From Proteobacteria bacterium UBA981 (GTDB lineage: Bacteria; Pseudomonadota; Gammaproteobacteria; Ga0077536): DNA of 64,000 nt. The stretch spans positions 216,749 through 280,748 of the forward strand of contig DBBP01000002.1 of assembly GCA_002292285.1 (NCBI GenBank), in the 5' to 3' direction. Under the pieces are notes generated by a model. It searched no databases and was not told the origin of the DNA. It was given only the letters and a program-made list of their open reading frames with translations. Position 1 is the first letter of the stretch, and each line of letters begins with the position of its first letter. This document shows positions 19,201-27,996 of this stretch, piece by piece. The translations under genes were made by a program, and so were the position numbers.

Positions 19201-20051
19201 CGGATCCGGCGTCCGGCACTTCACTCGACCCGCGGCGTGTTCCTGCGCTGGCCGTCGCAGCGACTACGCTTGTGTACAACGAAATCGATTTTGGAGCGGC
19301 CGAGATTACGACCGTGCGACATAGCGACGGACTCGAACTAACCCAACTCAAGCTACGCAGCGATGCGTTGACACTCGACGCGAACGGGCGCTGGGATCAT
19401 AACGAGGGGCAGCAGACGAGTCACTTTGACATCGATGTACAGAGCGCCACGCTTGCTGGCCTGCTGGAGCGATTTGGCTACAACGTAGCGAATATTGAAC
19501 AAGGCGAAACCGATATCCACATCGCCGCCAGCTGGCCGGGCACGCCGTTCGAATTCTCGCTGGCGCAGATGACCGGGAATTTCGAGTTGCACGTCACCGA
19601 CGGCCGATTCCTCGACATCGAACCGGGCGGCGGCCGTTTGTTCGGCTTGTTAAGTCTGCAGTCATTGCCAAGGCGGCTATCGCTGGATTTTGATGACTTG
19701 TTCCGCAAAGGCTTCGCCTTCGACGATATCCAGGGCGTGTTCGAATTAGAGAACGGCAATGCGTATACCAATAGTTTACTGATGAGCGGCCCATCGGCGC
19801 GCATCGACATAACCGGGCGTACTGGCCTGGCCGACACGGATTACGACCAACACATGGTCGTCACGCCGGCGCTGTCGAGCAGCCTTCCAGTTGCCGCAGC
19901 ATTGTTTGGTCCCATTGGAGTTGGCGCCGGTGCGGTGTATTTCCTGGGGCAGAAAATGTTTAAAGCGATACCCAATCGCATCGATAAATTTCTGCGGCGC
20001 GAGTATTCGATCACCGGGAGCTGGGATAATCCCCTCGTCGAGCGCATCTGA
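16233..20051 (+). CDS. yhdP: YhdP, AsmA-like inner-membrane lipid-transport protein
   Basis: A 1272-residue member of the YhdP/TamB/AsmA group. In E. coli YhdP helps move phospholipids to the outer membrane. One N-terminal transmembrane segment (about 8-33) anchors a huge periplasmic beta-rich region predicted to form a hydrophobic groove. The C-terminal block contains LALEKLTG-like features of the family, including the conserved GRTGLADTDYDQHMVVTP near residue 1190. The length equals the E. coli protein (1266). It lies 142 bp after rng, probably in the same operon. Confidence 0.93.
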   Translation: MRKLFSFVVDFAWAGIAAILIASAALVTIVRLLLPEIDGQRVAVAAWVSETVGRPALIGNIEASWDGWAPQISVDDIAILSNDGDVEVIRFEHATISLAPLRSLLSGSLKPNTLTVSGVELALVRDEQGRISVAGLPPTRSPVLRWLLQQDNFAVTRADLTFTDLRADRSYAVSDLTLTIRNHLGSKVVTTFVDLPTEMGGRLVISFTARGDPLSSEWEGGIDFSIADIDSEYLIKQSAWHGQQLPSARLNFAGSSVWRDAQLQSLRFDVGAMSGQQEQELLLSALGQLTRDSEGWQLHVVDIELPDAAGEFSDSRFSMTWAQHRNSLSAVTFRGHDLPVAPLSVLTAGLTPLPQSSRELLEGLQPSGSVEHVEAVWRRGEGKTNPHYATAAFRKLSSHAHRAAPAIEGLDAELSLVNGDAALRFADADFTLKHAQRLAQPLEITGLNGRLVWDQQSERLDVYADDVAGTVNKLALTINGKLKEALGVNRYADLHIAMPGGPAANVHHLIPNELFPPRGQTWLRQVLQAGRLSDGAVVVRGPLSAFPFRHAEGVFAVDFSVSDALVQYSARWPAAESLRGNVSLRGEKVRMRVEQANVLAAHIEGADITMADLFTRQRFVHINGQASGPGNSGTAVIMASPLKNGKAARMADIDIGSTISVDLDMDIGLFPDGPREVLGRTRFSSNRIAAPKLRIVLDDVQGSVSFTHHDWYGEDLSATFEGIPVGLVFNGGLNDPNYDSEMRMTGTPTIGASLAVLEKYSPAAHRWMQDHRLIPALEGESPWKAVLTIPTVVPGKASLPRRLRLESSLFGLTSTLPWPLNKLAQERKPLSIDLDLREGIAERVRLDYGDIADVEFGAQRGADGKAEITRAEILLGTVDPEFKRTAGTTIRGYVDRVRLDEWSHFQPDASVRTGTKSLPLNFDLQVSKLELLGQAFDDVRMFGEREATQWQVGLAGATLNGTALVPRDFSSGTLHLNVDRLELRRPDEATDPASGTSLDPRRVPALAVAATTLVYNEIDFGAAEITTVRHSDGLELTQLKLRSDALTLDANGRWDHNEGQQTSHFDIDVQSATLAGLLERFGYNVANIEQGETDIHIAASWPGTPFEFSLAQMTGNFELHVTDGRFLDIEPGGGRLFGLLSLQSLPRRLSLDFDDLFRKGFAFDDIQGVFELENGNAYTNSLLMSGPSARIDITGRTGLADTDYDQHMVVTPALSSSLPVAAALFGPIGVGAGAVYFLGQKMFKAIPNRIDKFLRREYSITGSWDNPLVERI

Positions 20052-20125
20052 GTTCGATTGCGATATTGCAGAACTCACATGAGGTCATCGAATCCGGACA
20101 GTCCGCTAGCCTGTACAAGCGGTCG

Positions 20126-20146
20126 CCGCGACGCGTGGCGTTGCGG
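20126..20146 (+). terminator. GC-rich hairpin after yhdP
   Basis: CCGCGACGC and GCGTTGCGG form a 9-bp stem with one G-T wobble and a three-base loop, 75 bp after the yhdP stop. A run of five T lies 15 bases further (20162-20166), too far for a classic terminator. Confidence 0.35.
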
Positions 20147-20206
20147 CCGTGAGCAGCGTGATTTTTCAAACCGCCCCGTATAACCCCGCTTAAGCCAGAG
20201 CCATTT

Positions 20207-20665
20207 ATGTCAGAAATATGGAAACCTCGCGTCGTCGCCGCGACCGTCATCGAGCGTGCGGGACGCTATTTGTGTGTGGAAGAAGACATTGACGGCCGAC
20301 GGGTGATTAACCAGCCCGCCGGCCACCTCGATGAAGGCGAGACCATCATCGATGCAGCCGTGCGCGAAACTCAGGAAGAAACCGCCTGGACTGTCCAGAT
20401 AGATAGCCTATTGGGGATTTATCTGATCCAGACTGAAGAGCCTGGCAATACGTTTGTGCGTTTTTGTTTCGCCGCCACTGCGTTACAGCACGCACCGGAA
20501 CAGAAACTCGACGTCGAAATTGTCCGGACCCACTGGTTCAGTCACGAAGACTTGCTTGCCCGGCGTGCGCAACTTCGCAGCGAACTTGTCCTTGAAGCTA
20601 TCGTCGCCTATGAAAGTGGCCGCCGCTATCCGTTGGAAATGATCCATGCCCAACTCCGCCAGTGA
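20207..20665 (+). CDS. nudJ: Nudix hydrolase NudJ
   Basis: Phosphatase for nucleoside di- and triphosphates and thiamin pyrimidine pyrophosphate in E. coli. The complete Nudix box GX5EX7REXXEEXGU is present at residues 39-61 (GHLDEGETI...RETQEETAW). The final U-position glycine is replaced by Ala60, as in several NudJ proteins. The length of 152 residues fits (E. coli 153). It overlaps mnmA by 20 bp, the same nudJ-mnmA order as in E. coli. Confidence 0.92.
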   Translation: MSEIWKPRVVAATVIERAGRYLCVEEDIDGRRVINQPAGHLDEGETIIDAAVRETQEETAWTVQIDSLLGIYLIQTEEPGNTFVRFCFAATALQHAPEQKLDVEIVRTHWFSHEDLLARRAQLRSELVLEAIVAYESGRRYPLEMIHAQLRQ

Positions 20666-21782
20666 CGATTGGCTACCGCAGGGCTTCGCGCAGCGATTCA
20701 GTGCCCCCCATGTCGTGATCGCGATGTCCGGCGGGGTCGATTCGGCCGTTGCCGCGCTACGCGTGAAGGAAAGCGGAATACGTTGCTCGGCTTTGTTCAT
20801 GAAGAACTGGAATGAGCCTACAGACAGCAGTGAGTGCCACTGGGAGGACGATGTAGCAGATGCGCTGCAGGTGTGCGAGCGTCTCGATATCCCCATCAAC
20901 ACAGTCGATTTATCCGAGCAATACTGGCAACGCGTCTTCGAAGATTTTCTGCACGAGTATCAGCGCGGGCGCACCCCGAATCCCGATATCTTGTGTAATC
21001 GCGAGATTAAATTTCGCGCATTTCTGGATACCGCTCGCGAAGTCGGCGGCGATGTCGTTGCCACCGGCCACTACGTCAACGTTGCCGCTGACGAGGATCA
21101 ACACTACCTGTGTAAGGGCAACGACGCAGGTAAGGACCAAAGTTATTTTCTGTACACGCTGGGGCAGGATCAGCTGCGGGCGTCTTTGTTTCCGGTTGGA
21201 AACTTGCAAAAGACCGACGTCCGTAGCCGCGCGCAACGGGCCGGCTTGGGTAACCACGAGAAAAAGGACAGCACCGGTATCTGCTTTATTGGCGAACGGC
21301 ATTTTCGAGAATTCCTCTCACGCTACGTCCCTGCCGAACCCGGACCGGTGATGACCCTGGAAGGGCGACAGATCGGCGAGCACCATGGCGCGGTCTTTTA
21401 CACTCTGGGGCAACGCCAGGGACTTGGGGTTGGCGGTGTGCGTGGTGCCAGCGAAGCACCGTGGTTTGTGATCGATAAAGATGTCGTTAAAAACGTCGTG
21501 ATCGTAGCCCAGGGGCACGACCACCCCGCCTTGCTGAGCCGTTCGCTGCGCGCCACGCAGGTGTCCTGGGTCGCCGGAAGCGCGCCAAAAGCACCTTTTT
21601 CGTGTCTCGCCAAAACTCGCTACCGCCAGCCTGACCAGCCCTGTTGTATCGAAGTTGCCGATGGAAACGCGGTTGAAGTGACTTTCGCAGACCCGCAACG
21701 GGCCGTTACACCCGGGCAATCGGTGGTGTTTTACGCCGGGAATCGTTGCCTCGGCGGCGGCATCATTGACAGCACGGCATAA
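20646..21782 (+). CDS. mnmA: tRNA-specific 2-thiouridylase
   Basis: Adds sulfur to uridine 34 of tRNA-Lys, -Glu and -Gln, receiving it from the TusE relay or an equivalent. The ATP PP-loop is SGGVDS (28-33). The two catalytic cysteines are C117 (NPDILCNREIKF) and C213 (STGICFIGERHF). The 378-residue length is normal. The ATG at 20646 lies inside the end of nudJ, so translation is coupled. Confidence 0.97.
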   Translation: MPNSASDDWLPQGFAQRFSAPHVVIAMSGGVDSAVAALRVKESGIRCSALFMKNWNEPTDSSECHWEDDVADALQVCERLDIPINTVDLSEQYWQRVFEDFLHEYQRGRTPNPDILCNREIKFRAFLDTAREVGGDVVATGHYVNVAADEDQHYLCKGNDAGKDQSYFLYTLGQDQLRASLFPVGNLQKTDVRSRAQRAGLGNHEKKDSTGICFIGERHFREFLSRYVPAEPGPVMTLEGRQIGEHHGAVFYTLGQRQGLGVGGVRGASEAPWFVIDKDVVKNVVIVAQGHDHPALLSRSLRATQVSWVAGSAPKAPFSCLAKTRYRQPDQPCCIEVADGNAVEVTFADPQRAVTPGQSVVFYAGNRCLGGGIIDSTA

Positions 21783-21879
21783 GCTGGCCTCAAAAACAGA
21801 CTACAACTGCACTACAGAATTACCGATAATGGGGGATTCATTTCTGCATTCCCGGCCTCGGACAAACCACGGAGACACG

Positions 21880-24543
21880 ATGAAAAACTCATTCGACGCG
21901 CGCGCAGACCTTAAGCTCGGCGACAAAACATACGAAATTTTCAGCTGCGAGCGTCTTGCCGGCAGTTACCCAATCGAATCACTTCCGTTCGCTCACAAGA
22001 TTCTGCTCGAGAATCTGCTCCGCTTCGAAGATGGCGTTGATGTCACTCGCGACGACATCGAAGCGTTGGCCCGTTGGGATGCCCGCGCAGAACCGTCACA
22101 GGAAATCGCCTTCACGCCTGCGCGCGTGCTGATGCAAGATTTTACTGGCGTTCCGGCCGTAGTCGATTTGGCCGCGATGCGCGATGCCGTTACCGCTCTA
22201 GGTGGTGACCCGGCCAAAATCAACCCGCTTTCGCCGGCCGAATTAGTTATTGATCACTCGGTGCAGGTCGACGTATTCGGTTCACGCAATGCTGCTGACG
22301 AGAACGCCCGTATCGAATTCGACCGCAACAAAGAGCGCTATGGCTTTCTGCGTTGGGGTCAGGAGGCATTCTCCAATTTCGCCGTCGTGCCACCGGACAC
22401 CGGCATCGTCCACCAGGTTAATCTCGAGTACCTGGCCAGAACCGTGTTTTCAGGATCACGCGACGGTAATTTGCAGGCCTATCCCGATACTGTCGTCGGC
22501 ACCGACTCCCATACCACGATGATCAACGGCCTCGGTGTGCTCGGCTGGGGTGTCGGTGGTATCGAAGCGGAAGCCGCTATGCTCGGCCAGCCCATTACCA
22601 TGCTGATACCACAGGTCGTGGGTTTTAAATTGAATGGCAACTTGCCCGAAGGCGCGACCGCGACAGATTTGGTGTTGGTCGTGGTCGAGATGCTGCGCGC
22701 GAAAGGTGTGGTCGGGAAGTTCGTGGAATTCTTTGGTCCGGGACTTGACCACCTGCCGCTCGCCGACCGCGCTACTCTGGCAAACATGGCGCCGGAGTAC
22801 GGTGCGACATGCGGAATATTCCCAATTGATAGTGAAACCGTGCGTTATCTCGAATTGTCCGGGCGAACTCCCGAACAAGTTGAACTGGTTGAGGCCTATG
22901 CGCGCGCGACCGGCATGTGGCGCGATGCCTCGACGCCTGATGCGACCTATACCGACACGCTCGAGCTCGACATGGGAACCGTTGAACCATGCCTTGCCGG
23001 CCCCAAACGTCCACAGGATCGCATCACGCTGAAGGGTGCAAGCAGCGCTTTCGGCAAAGAGCTTGCGCTCGCGACGAAGGATCGTAACGGTGGCGGGACG
23101 GCAACGGCAGCGCTTGGCGGTCAGCAGGTTGAAGTCAGCGATGGCGCAGTGGTGATCGCGGCCATCACATCGTGCACCAACACTTCCAACCCCTCAGTGA
23201 TGGTTGCCGCGGGATTAGTCGCCAAGAAGGCCAACGAACTCGGGCTAACTGCCAAGCCGTGGGTTAAAACCAGTCTCGCTCCTGGCTCGCTGGTGGTATC
23301 GGGTTACCTCGACAAGGCGGGTCTGACCCCGCATCTGCAGGCGCTCGGATTTCATACGGTCGGTTATGGCTGCACCACTTGTATTGGCAACTCCGGTCCG
23401 CTTCCCGAGGCCGTCAGCGGAGCGATCAAATCGGGCGATTTAATCGCTTGCTCAGTCCTGTCCGGCAATCGAAACTTCGAAGGCCGTGTGCATGCGGAAG
23501 TCAAAATGAACTTCCTGGCTTCGCCGCCCCTGGTTGTGGCGTATGCCATCGCCGGCAACATGTCGATAGACGTCACCAAGGATGCCATCGGCCAGGACAA
23601 AGACGGCAAAGACGTCTATCTGAAAGATATCTGGCCCTCATCGACCGAAGTGGCGCAAACGATTGCGGCGAGTATCGATTCGAAAATGTTTGCCGACAGC
23701 TACAAAAACGTCTATGCCGGCGATGCGCGCTGGTCCGGCATCGAAGTTACCGCGTCAAATCAATATGCCTGGGACGATACATCGACTTACGTTAAGAATC
23801 CGCCCTACTTCGTCAACATGCCGAAGCAACCAGGCCCGATTGAACAAATCACTGGTGCCCGCGTGCTGGCCAAGCTGGGTGACTCGATTACCACCGACCA
23901 CATCTCACCGGCCGGAAATATCAAGGCCGATAGCCCCGCTGGACGCTATTTAATCGAACACGGCGTGGAGCAGGTTGACTTCAACTCCTACGGATCGCGG
24001 CGCGGTAATCACGAGGTAATGATGCGCGGAACGTTTGCGAATATTCGTCTGCGCAACGAATTGGCGCCGGGCACTGAAGGCGGCTGGACTCGCCATCAAC
24101 CAGGCGACGAGGAAATGTCCATCTACGACGCAGCGATGCGTTATGAGCAGGACGAGATTCCGTTGATCATTCTCGCGGGTAAGGAATATGGCACAGGGTC
24201 GTCGCGAGATTGGGCTGCTAAAGGCACTCGTCTACTCGGCGCGCGCGCGGTGATCGCTGAGAGCTTCGAACGTATACACCGCTCAAACCTGGTTGGCATG
24301 GGCGTGTTGCCGCTGGTCTTTGCGGACGGGCAAACTGCCGCTTCGCTCGGCCTAACGGGCAAGGAAACTTACTCGATAGAAGGTCTGCAAAGCGGCGCGC
24401 GCGAGGTCACTGTCGTCGTCGAGGGTGCGGACGGCCAGGCGACCCGCTTCCCGTGCACAGTCCGCGTCGATACACCGAAAGAATGGGAATACTTCCAGCA
24501 CGGTGGCATTTTGCACTACGTCCTACGCCAACTCGCTGCCTGA
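21880..24543 (+). CDS. acnA: aconitate hydratase A
   Basis: Interconverts citrate and isocitrate through a [4Fe-4S] cluster in the TCA cycle; apo-AcnA-type proteins can also bind mRNA. The three cluster cysteines are C432 (TSCTNTSNP), C498 and C501 (CTTCIGN). The start at 21880 has a GGAG site 6 bp upstream and gives 887 residues (E. coli AcnA 891). An in-frame extension to 21766 overlaps mnmA and has no family support. The C-terminal swivel domain with GSSRDWAAKG is complete. Confidence 0.97.
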   Translation: MKNSFDARADLKLGDKTYEIFSCERLAGSYPIESLPFAHKILLENLLRFEDGVDVTRDDIEALARWDARAEPSQEIAFTPARVLMQDFTGVPAVVDLAAMRDAVTALGGDPAKINPLSPAELVIDHSVQVDVFGSRNAADENARIEFDRNKERYGFLRWGQEAFSNFAVVPPDTGIVHQVNLEYLARTVFSGSRDGNLQAYPDTVVGTDSHTTMINGLGVLGWGVGGIEAEAAMLGQPITMLIPQVVGFKLNGNLPEGATATDLVLVVVEMLRAKGVVGKFVEFFGPGLDHLPLADRATLANMAPEYGATCGIFPIDSETVRYLELSGRTPEQVELVEAYARATGMWRDASTPDATYTDTLELDMGTVEPCLAGPKRPQDRITLKGASSAFGKELALATKDRNGGGTATAALGGQQVEVSDGAVVIAAITSCTNTSNPSVMVAAGLVAKKANELGLTAKPWVKTSLAPGSLVVSGYLDKAGLTPHLQALGFHTVGYGCTTCIGNSGPLPEAVSGAIKSGDLIACSVLSGNRNFEGRVHAEVKMNFLASPPLVVAYAIAGNMSIDVTKDAIGQDKDGKDVYLKDIWPSSTEVAQTIAASIDSKMFADSYKNVYAGDARWSGIEVTASNQYAWDDTSTYVKNPPYFVNMPKQPGPIEQITGARVLAKLGDSITTDHISPAGNIKADSPAGRYLIEHGVEQVDFNSYGSRRGNHEVMMRGTFANIRLRNELAPGTEGGWTRHQPGDEEMSIYDAAMRYEQDEIPLIILAGKEYGTGSSRDWAAKGTRLLGARAVIAESFERIHRSNLVGMGVLPLVFADGQTAASLGLTGKETYSIEGLQSGAREVTVVVEGADGQATRFPCTVRVDTPKEWEYFQHGGILHYVLRQLAA

Positions 24544-24571
24544 TAAGGCGTTGACTGCGCTTGCATAGTCC

Positions 24572-24588
24572 CCAGGCCCGGCGCCTGG
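24572..24588 (+). terminator. hairpin after acnA
   Basis: CCAGGC and GCCTGG form a perfect 6-bp stem with a 5-base loop, 28 bp after the acnA stop. No T-tract follows, so its role as terminator is uncertain. Confidence 0.35.
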
Positions 24589-24600
24589 ACGCTTGACGAA

Positions 24601-24681
24601 GATCAGCGGCACCCACTTTTGGGGGTCGCTGATCGCGCAAGCAACTGAGCCTGGAATAGCGCGACGAGGCGATTGATACGC
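24601..24681 (+). ncRNA. structured leader upstream of nhaB (candidate regulatory RNA)
   Basis: Three inverted repeats lie in a row. GATCAGCG (24601-24608) pairs with CGCTGATC (24627-24634), with ACCC/GGGG continuing the stem. TCGCGC (24633-24638) pairs with GCGCGA (24659-24664). GGCG and CGCC pair at 24667-24681. The first two stems share bases 24633-24634, so they compete at their junction. The element ends about 80 bases before the nhaB ATG. I cannot match it to a known riboswitch class from memory. Confidence 0.35.
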
Positions 24682-24761
24682 CACTACTTTTAGGACGCAA
24701 GCATGACGGTCTGCGCCCTCAACACAGCATCGCAACACGCACATTTTGGGGAATCGTATCG

Positions 24762-26267
24762 ATGGCTAGTCATACCATGCCGCAGGCATTTGCCAGCAAC
24801 TTCCTGGGCAACTCACCAAACTGGTACAAATTAGCCATCCTCGGCTTTCTCATTCTGAATCCAATCCTGATACTCACTGTTGGCAAGTTCATCACCGGAT
24901 GGTGCTTGATCCTTGAGTTCATCTTCTGCCTCGCAATGGCATTGAAGTGCTACCCGCTGCAGCCCGGCGGACTACTCGCAATAGAGGCAGTCATTATCGG
25001 ACTGACTACGGCTGAAAGTGTCTACGAAGAAACGGTCCATAACTTCCCGGTCATCATGCTGCTGATGTTTATGGTCGCCGGCATCTATTTCCTTAAAGAA
25101 TTATTGCTGTTCACCTTTACGAAAATTCTCTTGAAGGTTAAGTCGAAGGCGATGCTGTCGTTGTTGTTTTGTGCGGTATCCGCGCTGTTGTCAGCGTTTC
25201 TGGATGCACTCACCGTGACTGCTGTCGTTATCACAGTGGCCCATGGTTTTTATCTCGTTTATCACAGAATGGCCTCTGGCAAGCAGTACCACCACGAGCA
25301 CGATGCCACTGGCGACGATGAAGTTCATGAACTACATCGCTCAGACCTTAACGAGTTTCGTGCCTTTCTTCGCAGTCTGATGATGCATGCTGCTGTGGGC
25401 ACCGCGCTTGGTGGCGTGTGCACGTTGGTGGGCGAGCCGCAGAACCTGCTCATCGCGAAAGTAGCCGGTTGGGAATTCCTGGAGTTTTTCATGCGGACTG
25501 CACCGGTATCAATGCCAGTACTGGTCGTCGGCCTCACCACCTGTTTCGTTCTCGAGAAAGTTAAATGGTTTGGCTTTGGCACCGAATTGCCGAAAGTTGT
25601 CAGGGAAATTCTTGAGGACTACGACGAGCACGAAACTGAGAAACGCACCAAGCAAGATGTCGCGAAGTTGTGGGTCCAGGGAACGACAGCGGTCTTCCTG
25701 GTCTTCGCCCTCGGTTTCCATCTCGCCGAAGTTGGCGTAATTGGATTAACCGTCATTGTGCTCGCAACGGCGTTCAACGGTATTACTTCCGAACATCAGA
25801 TCGGTCACGCCTTTGAGGAAGCGCTGCCCTTCACTTCTCTGCTGGTGGTGTTTTTTGGTGTCGTCGCGGTCATCCATGATCAACATTTATTCACCCCCGT
25901 AATTGAACGCGTTCTCGCGCTTGAAGGCACAACGCAAACTGCTGCGTTCTACGTTGCCAATGGGGTGCTCTCCATGATCAGCGACAATGTGTTCGTGGCA
26001 ACGGTCTATATCACCGAAGTGTTCAATGCGCTTGAGGCCGGTGCGATTACGCGCGACCAATTCGACTTGCTGGCTGTGGCCATCAACACGGGCACCAACA
26101 TTCCCAGTGTGGCAACGCCAAACGGACAGGCGGCCTTCCTGTTCCTGCTGACTTCAGCATTGGCACCTCTGATTAGATTGTCGTACGGGCGCATGGTATG
26201 GATGGCATTGCCTTATACGATAACGATGTCTATTTCCGGTCTGCTGGCCGTGATTTATCTGCTGTAA
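24762..26267 (+). CDS. nhaB: Na+/H+ antiporter NhaB
   Basis: Inner-membrane antiporter that expels sodium in exchange for protons. The 501-residue protein has multiple hydrophobic segments. It matches NhaB from the start (ASNFLGNSPNWYKLAIL) and in KCYPLQPGGLLAIEA (about 67-81), LSAFLDALTVTAVVI and GEPQNLLI. A charged His/Asp-rich cytoplasmic loop lies near residues 175-195 (HHEHDATGDDEVHE). It has a GGGGA ribosome site, sits alone on its transcript and is followed by a strong hairpin. NhaD was considered and dropped. Confidence 0.92.
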   Translation: MASHTMPQAFASNFLGNSPNWYKLAILGFLILNPILILTVGKFITGWCLILEFIFCLAMALKCYPLQPGGLLAIEAVIIGLTTAESVYEETVHNFPVIMLLMFMVAGIYFLKELLLFTFTKILLKVKSKAMLSLLFCAVSALLSAFLDALTVTAVVITVAHGFYLVYHRMASGKQYHHEHDATGDDEVHELHRSDLNEFRAFLRSLMMHAAVGTALGGVCTLVGEPQNLLIAKVAGWEFLEFFMRTAPVSMPVLVVGLTTCFVLEKVKWFGFGTELPKVVREILEDYDEHETEKRTKQDVAKLWVQGTTAVFLVFALGFHLAEVGVIGLTVIVLATAFNGITSEHQIGHAFEEALPFTSLLVVFFGVVAVIHDQHLFTPVIERVLALEGTTQTAAFYVANGVLSMISDNVFVATVYITEVFNALEAGAITRDQFDLLAVAINTGTNIPSVATPNGQAAFLFLLTSALAPLIRLSYGRMVWMALPYTITMSISGLLAVIYLL

Positions 26268-26297
26268 CGAAAACAAATTCGAACTTGTGACAGTCTG

Positions 26298-26330
26298 TTG
26301 CTGTCCGTCCCCTCGCTGGACGGACGGCAA
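26298..26330 (+). terminator. strong hairpin after nhaB
   Basis: TTGCTGTCCGTCC and GGACGGACGGCAA form a 13-bp stem with one T-G wobble and a 7-base loop, 30 bp after the nhaB stop. There is no T-tract, but the length and position favour a terminator or 3'-end stabiliser. Confidence 0.5.
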
Positions 26331-26452
26331 TACAGCGCCGCGGTTAAGCAGGATAGAAGGCAGAAATTGGCTTCTTATCGAGCATCGGTAACTTGCACTT
26401 TCGCGTAGCCGCGGCGCATGCTGGCCGGTGATTCGTCTGGCGGGGATCGTCT

Positions 26453-27877
26453 ATGCGACATAACGGGTTGTGCCGCGCTCTGGTCGGCTGTTGTCTGGCC
26501 GTCGCGCAATCCGTGAGCGCGGCGCCCGATATCGACACGCTGATTGACGCACTTGAGGCTGTTCGCCGCGACAGCAAAGTACCGGCCTTTGCGTTGACAC
26601 TGGTAGATACCGATCAGGTTTTACATGCTTCGGCGCACGGCATCGCCGACCAGCAAGGCGGACGCCCAGCTGACGCCGATACGCGCTTTCGCATCGGCTC
26701 GGTAACCAAAACGTTCACGGCTCTGGCCATTCAATTGGCCGCCGCCGACGCACTGCTCACTCTCGATACCCCGTTAACGGAAATCACTGGTCCGGACGTC
26801 ATCCATAACCCTTGGTCGACGACCACGCCGGTAACCATCGCCCACCTGCTCGAGCATACTGCTGGCTTAACCGACCTGACCTACGCTGAGATGTATCACA
26901 GCGATCCAGCGCCGCTGCCGCTCGCAGCAGCGGTGCAGGAATTTGCCGGGAATCGGCGCGTGCGGTGGCAACCCGGTGTGCATTATTCGTACAGCAACGC
27001 CGGCGCCGGACTTGCGGCGTATGCGCTCGAAAAACTCACCGGCACCAGTTACGAGGAATTCATCCGCAAGCGCGTTTTTGCACCTCTGGCGATGCGCAAC
27101 GCATCGGTGACGCTGGACAAACCAACGCGTCGCACTCTGGCAAGCGGATACGATCGTGATGGCGTTACCCGCATTCCCTACTGGCACATGCTGTTCCGCC
27201 CATTCGGCGCGATCAATATGACCGCTGCCGATATGGCCGGACCGCTGCGCATGTTGCTTAACCAGGGCAGCATCGATGGCGCGCAGTTTTTAGCACCGCA
27301 AGCAATCGCTCGGATGGAGACCCCCAAAACCACACTAGCCGCGCGCCGTGGACTGGAATTCGGTTACGGCGCCGGGCTGTATAGCTGGTATCACGGTGGC
27401 CATCATTTTTTCGGCCACGGCGGCGATGGCGATGGCTACCTGGCACAGATGGGCTATAGCCGTGCGGCCGGGTTCGGGTATTGCGTCGTTATCAATGTTT
27501 TCAACCACGAACACTTAAGCAAGATGCGCCGCCTGATCGAGGACTTTATTGTCGCCCGTAGCATGCCGCCCGCCACGCAGACTGAGCACCTAGGGTTGCC
27601 TGCAGACGCATCTTTTCTGGGTGCCTATCGGGCTGCTACCTTTCGCTTTGGCGACGCCCCGAAAAGAAACGAAGTGGCGCTACAAATTCACCTCAACAAC
27701 ACGCAGATCTTCACCACGCTAACCGGCGGGGCGCCGCAGCAACTGATCTACCTCGGTGGTAACCTCTGGCGGCGTTTCGACGAACCCGGTGCGACTATAG
27801 CCGTGGTGCGGAACAGTGACGGCCAGTGGGTCTTCCAGGGTGAGCGCGAAAGCTTCATTCAGATTTCCGAACCCTGA
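26453..27877 (+). CDS. secreted serine hydrolase, class C beta-lactamase/penicillin-binding fold
   Basis: A 474-residue protein with an N-terminal signal peptide (about 1-24, ending VSAAP). It has the active-site SxxK in GSVTKTFT (serine near residue 80), the YSN motif (YSYSNAGAG near 180) and an HGG motif (GHGGDGDG near 323) in place of KTG, as in many esterase or peptidase members of the family. A C-terminal domain of about 110 residues follows. Substrate cannot be told: options include D-amino acid peptides, esters or cell-wall fragments. No neighbour suggests antibiotic resistance. It is transcribed alone after the nhaB hairpin. Confidence 0.85.
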   Translation: MRHNGLCRALVGCCLAVAQSVSAAPDIDTLIDALEAVRRDSKVPAFALTLVDTDQVLHASAHGIADQQGGRPADADTRFRIGSVTKTFTALAIQLAAADALLTLDTPLTEITGPDVIHNPWSTTTPVTIAHLLEHTAGLTDLTYAEMYHSDPAPLPLAAAVQEFAGNRRVRWQPGVHYSYSNAGAGLAAYALEKLTGTSYEEFIRKRVFAPLAMRNASVTLDKPTRRTLASGYDRDGVTRIPYWHMLFRPFGAINMTAADMAGPLRMLLNQGSIDGAQFLAPQAIARMETPKTTLAARRGLEFGYGAGLYSWYHGGHHFFGHGGDGDGYLAQMGYSRAAGFGYCVVINVFNHEHLSKMRRLIEDFIVARSMPPATQTEHLGLPADASFLGAYRAATFRFGDAPKRNEVALQIHLNNTQIFTTLTGGAPQQLIYLGGNLWRRFDEPGATIAVVRNSDGQWVFQGERESFIQISEP

Positions 27878-27956
27878 TTCGAAGACACGCACGGGCCACC
27901 TGCAGTTACGGCGAAAATGTGCCACCGGAGCGCTCCTGAGCAAGACTTACGAATGG

Positions 27957-27962
27957 TATAGT
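27957..27962 (+). promoter_or_regulatory. extended -10 element of the small lipoprotein gene
   Basis: TGGTATAGT gives an extended -10 (TGN plus TATAGT). The -35 is weak. The predicted start lies about 28 bp before the ATG at 27997, which has its own GGAAGGA site at 27984-27990. Confidence 0.4.
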
Positions 27963-27996
27963 GATGGCAACTCAAACCGCTTTGGAAGGATATGCG

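Noticed and set aside
24762..26267. First thought of NhaD for the antiporter gene
   Set aside because: The KCYPLQPGGLLAIEA block and overall length fit NhaB.
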